Assembly: GCF_019175385.1 (NCBI RefSeq)
Contig: NC_083341.1
Coordinates: 63,335,800-63,399,799 of the forward strand
Length of the DNA: 64,000 nt
Source: Lycium barbarum
Taxonomy: Eukaryota > Streptophyta > Magnoliopsida > Solanales > Solanaceae
Reading direction: 5' to 3'
Of this stretch, positions 60,780-64,000 are shown one piece after another. The stretch's first letter is position 1. Every line of letters begins with the position of its first letter. The position numbers were made by a program, and so were the translations under genes. The notes under the pieces were generated by a model. That model did not search any database, had not been told where the DNA came from, and saw nothing but the letters and a program-made list of their open reading frames with translations.

Positions 60780-60837
60780 CAGTACATATTTCGTACTGAC
60801 CCCCTTTCTTCGGGGGCTGCGTTTTCATGCCGCGCAG
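60780..60837 (+). other. three-hairpin module, LTR G
   Basis: CAGTAC (60780-60785) with GTACTG (60793-60798); CCCCC (60800-60804) with GGGGG (60812-60816); CTGCG (60817-60821) with CGCAG (60833-60837). Stem 3 directly abuts stem 2, as in family F. It is about 460 nt from the LTR end. Confidence 0.62.
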
Positions 60838-61193
60838 GTACTGACGACAGGTTCGCTGATCCACACGTTTAGGATCCTATTTCTGCTATTTGGGGCGCTC
60901 TCTTCTACAGAGCCCATCTTTTGGTACAGTCTGTCACTGCTATCTGGATATGTACTTTGTTCAGGGTATGACGGGGCCCTGTCCCGTCTTATGATTATGA
61001 TATGTTCTGTAGAGGTCTGTGGATACATCTGTGTGGGTTCTGTACATATGTTTGGGATATTCTGTTCTGTGATGGCCTTATCGGCCTATGTGTGCCAAGT
61101 CTGCTTTTCTGCTAAGTTCTGTAGCGACCACTAATATTATTATTATATTATTATTCTGTTAATATGCTAATTTGGGGTATCGGGTACGTATAG

Positions 61194-61210
61194 GTGCCCA
61201 GCTCGGGCAC
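61194..61210 (+). other. LTR-terminal hairpin, G
   Basis: GTGCCC (61194-61199) pairs perfectly with GGGCAC (61205-61210) in the last 50 nt of the LTR, shortly before the primer binding site. Confidence 0.5.
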
Positions 61211-61245
61211 TGGTCGCGGCCCACGGGGTTGGGTCGTGACAAAAG

Positions 61246-61257
61246 TGGTATCAGAGC
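61246..61257 (+). other. primer binding site, element G
   Basis: TGGTATCAGAGC, complementary to the 3' end of initiator tRNA-Met, four bases after the LTR end. Confidence 0.92.
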
Positions 61258-61444
61258 AGTTCGTCCTCGGAATGTCCACAGACCGTGTCTAGTAGAGTCT
61301 TGTTTATCGGTGTGTTGTGCACCACGCCTATAAACAGGAGGCTACAGGGCATTTAGGATACTACCCTTCTTTCTGTCTTAGATCGTGCGATAGAGCTGTG
61401 TTATCAGGATGACCCCTCCCTAACGAGCGGCTATATTTGCAGAT
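61258..61444 (+). other. untranslated leader of element G
   Basis: Region between primer site and gag start, sharing ordered blocks with the leader of element E (8772-8924). No upstream reading frame of note. Possible packaging or dimerisation region (inference). Confidence 0.6.
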
Positions 61445-64000
61445 ATGCCTCCAAAAAAGGCAACCGCGGCCCAAAAGGCCAAGTCAGCAGCCTTGGGAGA
61501 GACTAGCCTGGTCCAGAGGATTACCAGGGCCCAGGCACATATTGCTCCGGGGACTTTGCCCCAGACAGAGGGTTCGTCTACACCGCCACTCGTGGAGGAG
61601 ATTGGGGCGGCCGCAGCCGCAGATCGGGGGGCGGCTCCACCGCCAGCTCCCGCAGTTCCAGTACCTGAGCCTCCAGCTCCACGGCCAGGCACTGAGGATC
61701 AGTCTATGAGGGAGGCAGTCCAGTTGCTGACGAGACTTGTGGCAGGGCAGGTTCAGGGGCATGGACTGGGAGGTGACCGGGCAGTCAGGCGTGATAGTTC
61801 GAGAGCCCGTGAGTTTTTGACTTGTAACCCTCCAGAGTTCTTCGGGACAAAGCCCGAGGAGGATCCTGAGGAGTTTATCAGGAAGATGCGACGCACTCTA
61901 GATTTGATTAATGCTTCCGAGACAGAGTCAGTCGCGTTAGCTTCGTACCGGTTATATGATGTGGCGGCAAACTGGTACGAGTCATGGGGGATATCCAGGG
62001 GGGACGGCGCTCCTCCAGCAGTTTGGGGCGATTTTTCTCAGGCATTTCTTGGACATTTTCTGCCCCCAGAGTTGCGACGAGCCAGATCTGATAGATTCTT
62101 ATTATTGAGGCAGAAGGGCCGCAGTATCCGGGACTATAGTTTGGAGTTTGATTCCTTGGCCCGATATGCACCTACTGTGGTGGCTACTATGGCGGACCGG
62201 ATGCACAGATATATTATGGGGCTGGATCGGTATTTTGTTGATAGCTGCTTAGTATTGGCTGCTCAGCCCGGTATGGACATTGCCCGTATCCAGGCCCATG
62301 CCCAGGGCATGGAGGATCGGGGCAGAGGAGGACACCAGCCTGACAGGGGCCAGGATCGGAGACAGCCCAAGAGGGCCAGGTCATCTGGAGATTTTCGGGG
62401 CAGACAGCCCCAACAGCCGCAGCAGCCTAGCAGATTTTCATCTCAGCCGGCGCAGAGCGCGCCTCCCCAGCCTACAGGTCGCAGATTCGATAGCCCAGGG
62501 TATTCAGGAGCAGGCCAGAGCTCCAGGGCTTCAGGTTCGCGGACAGATAGGGGTTCTGGTCAGATGAGGCCACCCAGGGTTCAGTGTTCTTTTTGCGGCA
62601 GATACCATACGGGAGAGTGCTACAGAGCCACCGGTGCATGCTTTTCTTGTGGCCGTCAGGGCCATTCTGTGAGAGATTGCCCGTATAAGGGTAGTTCGGG
62701 TGGTGCAGCGCAGCCTACCGGATCAGCCGCTGGGTCTTCATCTTCGTCAGTGGCTATGCGCCCTACGGGGCAGGGTATTTCGGCACCAGCGGGTCGTGGC
62801 AGAGGCCGTGGTGGAGCTTCTGGTATTAGCGGTCCTTCGAACCGCATTTATGCTTTGGCCAGTCGCCAGGATCAGGAGGCATCTCCTAATGTCGTTACAG
62901 GTACTTTATTGGTCTTCTCTCGGTCTGTGTATGCATTAATTGATCCAGGTTCGACTTTATCATATATTTCACCCCTTGTTGCCGGTAAAATTGGTATTAT
63001 GTCTGAACCTATAGAGCCATTTGAGGTAGCCACGCCGATAGGGGATTTTGTTGTAGCGAAACAGGTTTATAAAGACTGTTCTGTGATCGTTTGTGACCGT
63101 GACACTAAGGCAGATCTGGTAGAGTTAGATATGACTGAATTTGATGTTATTATGGGTATGGATTGGCTAGATTCCTGTTACGCTAATGTTGACTGCCAGA
63201 ATAAGGTAGTTCGCTTCCAGTTTCCCGGGGAGCCAGTTATCAATTGGGCTGGTAATACAGCATCGCCGAAAGGTAAGTTTATTTCATACCTTAAGGCAAA
63301 GAAAATGATCAGAAAGGGTTATATCTATCATCTGGTTCGGGTGCAAGACTTGGACGCCGAGACGCCGACACTTCAGTCAGTCCCCGTGGTTAGTGAGTTT
63401 CCAGATGTTTTCCCCGACGAGCTTCCAGGTCTTCCTCCAGAGCGGGAGATAGACTTCTCTATTGACTTACTCCCAGACACTCAGCCTATCTCTATTCCTC
63501 CGTATAGAATGGCGCCTGCAGAGTTAAAGGAGTTGAAGGAGCAGCTGAAAGATTTGTTGGGTAAGGGCTTCATCAAACCCAGTACTTCGCCTTGGGGAGC
63601 CCCGGTATTATTTGTGCGTAAGAAAGACGGGTCGCTGCGTATGTGTATTGATTATCGGCAGCTGAATAAGGTAACGATAAAGAATAAATACCCCCTCCCC
63701 AGGATTGATGATTTGTTTGATCAGTTACAGGGCGCTAAGTGTTTTTCGAAGATAGATCTTCGATCCGGTTACCACCAGGTGCGAGTACGAGAGGCCGATA
63801 TCCCTAAGACAGCTTTCCGGACCCGATATGGGCATTACGAGTTCAGGGTTATGTCTTTTGGGCTAACAAATGCTCCCGCAGTATTCATGGATTTGATGAA
63901 CCGGGTATTCAGGCCATTCTTGGATATGTTTGTAATTGTATTCATTGATGATATCCTGGTTTATTCTCGGTCTGAGGCGGAGCACGCAGATCATCTGAGA
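61445..64000 (+). CDS. Ty3/gypsy gag-pol polyprotein, open to window end
   Basis: One uninterrupted frame of 852 codons from ATG (61445), without a stop before the window edge, so 3'-partial. Residues 1-125 are Ala/Pro-rich. The gag capsid-like domain spans about 126-290 (from [10 protein letters not shown] to [11 protein letters not shown]), followed by an Arg/Gln/Ser-rich linker. A CCHC zinc knuckle has C399, C402, H407 and C412, preceded by an unusual C381-C384-H388-C392 set. The aspartic protease has D-P-G-S-T at 500-504. Reverse transcriptase runs from about 685: [12 protein letters not shown] with catalytic Asp771, and FIDDILVYS with Asp835-Asp836. All catalytic residues seen are intact. 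Gag would assemble particles; protease and RT would act in them. RNase H, integrase and probably a chromodomain should follow outside the window. The start lies about 190 nt after the primer site and is the first ATG in frame. Probably Tekay/Del clade. Confidence 0.93.
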   Translation, partial: MPPKKATAAQKAKSAALGETSLVQRITRAQAHIAPGTLPQTEGSSTPPLVEEIGAAAAADRGAAPPPAPAVPVPEPPAPRPGTEDQSMREAVQLLTRLVAGQVQGHGLGGDRAVRRDSSRAREFLTCNPPEFFGTKPEEDPEEFIRKMRRTLDLINASETESVALASYRLYDVAANWYESWGISRGDGAPPAVWGDFSQAFLGHFLPPELRRARSDRFLLLRQKGRSIRDYSLEFDSLARYAPTVVATMADRMHRYIMGLDRYFVDSCLVLAAQPGMDIARIQAHAQGMEDRGRGGHQPDRGQDRRQPKRARSSGDFRGRQPQQPQQPSRFSSQPAQSAPPQPTGRRFDSPGYSGAGQSSRASGSRTDRGSGQMRPPRVQCSFCGRYHTGECYRATGACFSCGRQGHSVRDCPYKGSSGGAAQPTGSAAGSSSSSVAMRPTGQGISAPAGRGRGRGGASGISGPSNRIYALASRQDQEASPNVVTGTLLVFSRSVYALIDPGSTLSYISPLVAGKIGIMSEPIEPFEVATPIGDFVVAKQVYKDCSVIVCDRDTKADLVELDMTEFDVIMGMDWLDSCYANVDCQNKVVRFQFPGEPVINWAGNTASPKGKFISYLKAKKMIRKGYIYHLVRVQDLDAETPTLQSVPVVSEFPDVFPDELPGLPPEREIDFSIDLLPDTQPISIPPYRMAPAELKELKEQLKDLLGKGFIKPSTSPWGAPVLFVRKKDGSLRMCIDYRQLNKVTIKNKYPLPRIDDLFDQLQGAKCFSKIDLRSGYHQVRVREADIPKTAFRTRYGHYEFRVMSFGLTNAPAVFMDLMNRVFRPFLDMFVIVFIDDILVYSRSEAEHADHLR

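Larger units (their letters stand above)
58180..61241 (+). mobile_element. 5' LTR of element G (3062 bp)
   Basis: Begins TGTTATATCCCGTG inside a satellite monomer and ends GGGTCGTGACA, followed by four bases and the primer binding site. Preceding GTTCC (58175-58179) would be the 5-bp target duplication; its partner lies beyond the window. It contains a TATA region, palindromes at 58534 and 59631, the hairpin module at 60780 and a terminal hairpin at 61194. A 146-codon frame at 59544-59984 resembles no known protein and is taken as chance. Confidence 0.88.

Noticed and set aside
60408..61134. Frames of 75-155 codons on both strands
   Set aside because: They lie in the 3' third of LTR G; composition and overlap indicate chance openness.
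61420..62939. Several frames of 60-95 codons overlapping gag on both strands
   Set aside because: They are shadows of the real gag-pol frame, in GC-rich sequence.
1..64000. tRNA or rRNA genes and telomeric TTTAGGG arrays
   Set aside because: None recognised; the only tRNA-related sequences are the two 12-base primer binding sites.

Overview
This is nuclear DNA of a flowering plant, most likely a member of the Solanaceae. That call rests on nested Ty3/gypsy chromoviral (Tekay/Del-type) LTR retrotransposons, a DUF1985/Ulp1-type transposon-associated pseudogene, and a long satellite array with a 162-bp unit. The unit length equals that reported for the tomato subtelomeric satellite TGRI; sequence identity to TGRI could not be tested. 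I see no intact cellular host gene. Splice sites and intron positions come from reading the sequence, not from transcripts. LTR family letters (C, D, E, F, G) are labels used only here.

Layout. (1) 1-24566 is a retrotransposon nest on the + strand. The oldest layer is a decayed Ty3/gypsy element whose pol survives in three pieces (3522-5155, 18660-19380, 21645-22326) followed by its 3' LTR (family D, 22327-24566). It is interrupted by two family-C LTRs and one reverse-oriented family-E solo LTR. One C LTR is itself split by a whole non-autonomous family-E element (6488-about 17250), whose 3' LTR carries a family-F solo LTR flanked by a 5-bp target duplication. (2) 24567-30800 holds a broken DUF1985/Ulp1-protease gene. 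Its flanks and two larger introns are filled with short palindromic CAACAG/TTGCAA repeats that are absent from its exons. (3) 30801-58179 is a 162-bp satellite: about 97 monomers in one orientation, a 500-N gap, then about 69 monomers in the opposite orientation. (4) 58180-64000 is the 5' part of a young-looking Ty3/gypsy element (family G) inserted directly in the satellite: a 3.06-kb LTR, a primer binding site, and a gag-pol frame open for 852 codons to the window edge.

How the parts relate. The E element has no coding capacity, but it has LTRs, a primer binding site, a polypurine tract and an untranslated leader that resembles the leader of the autonomous G element. This suggests a parasite/helper relation. 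LTRs of families C, E, F and G, otherwise very different, share a series of small hairpins about 440-510 nt from the LTR end, with arm changes that keep pairing. Families E, F and G also have a hairpin just before the LTR terminus. These shared structures are the most interesting possible undescribed feature here.
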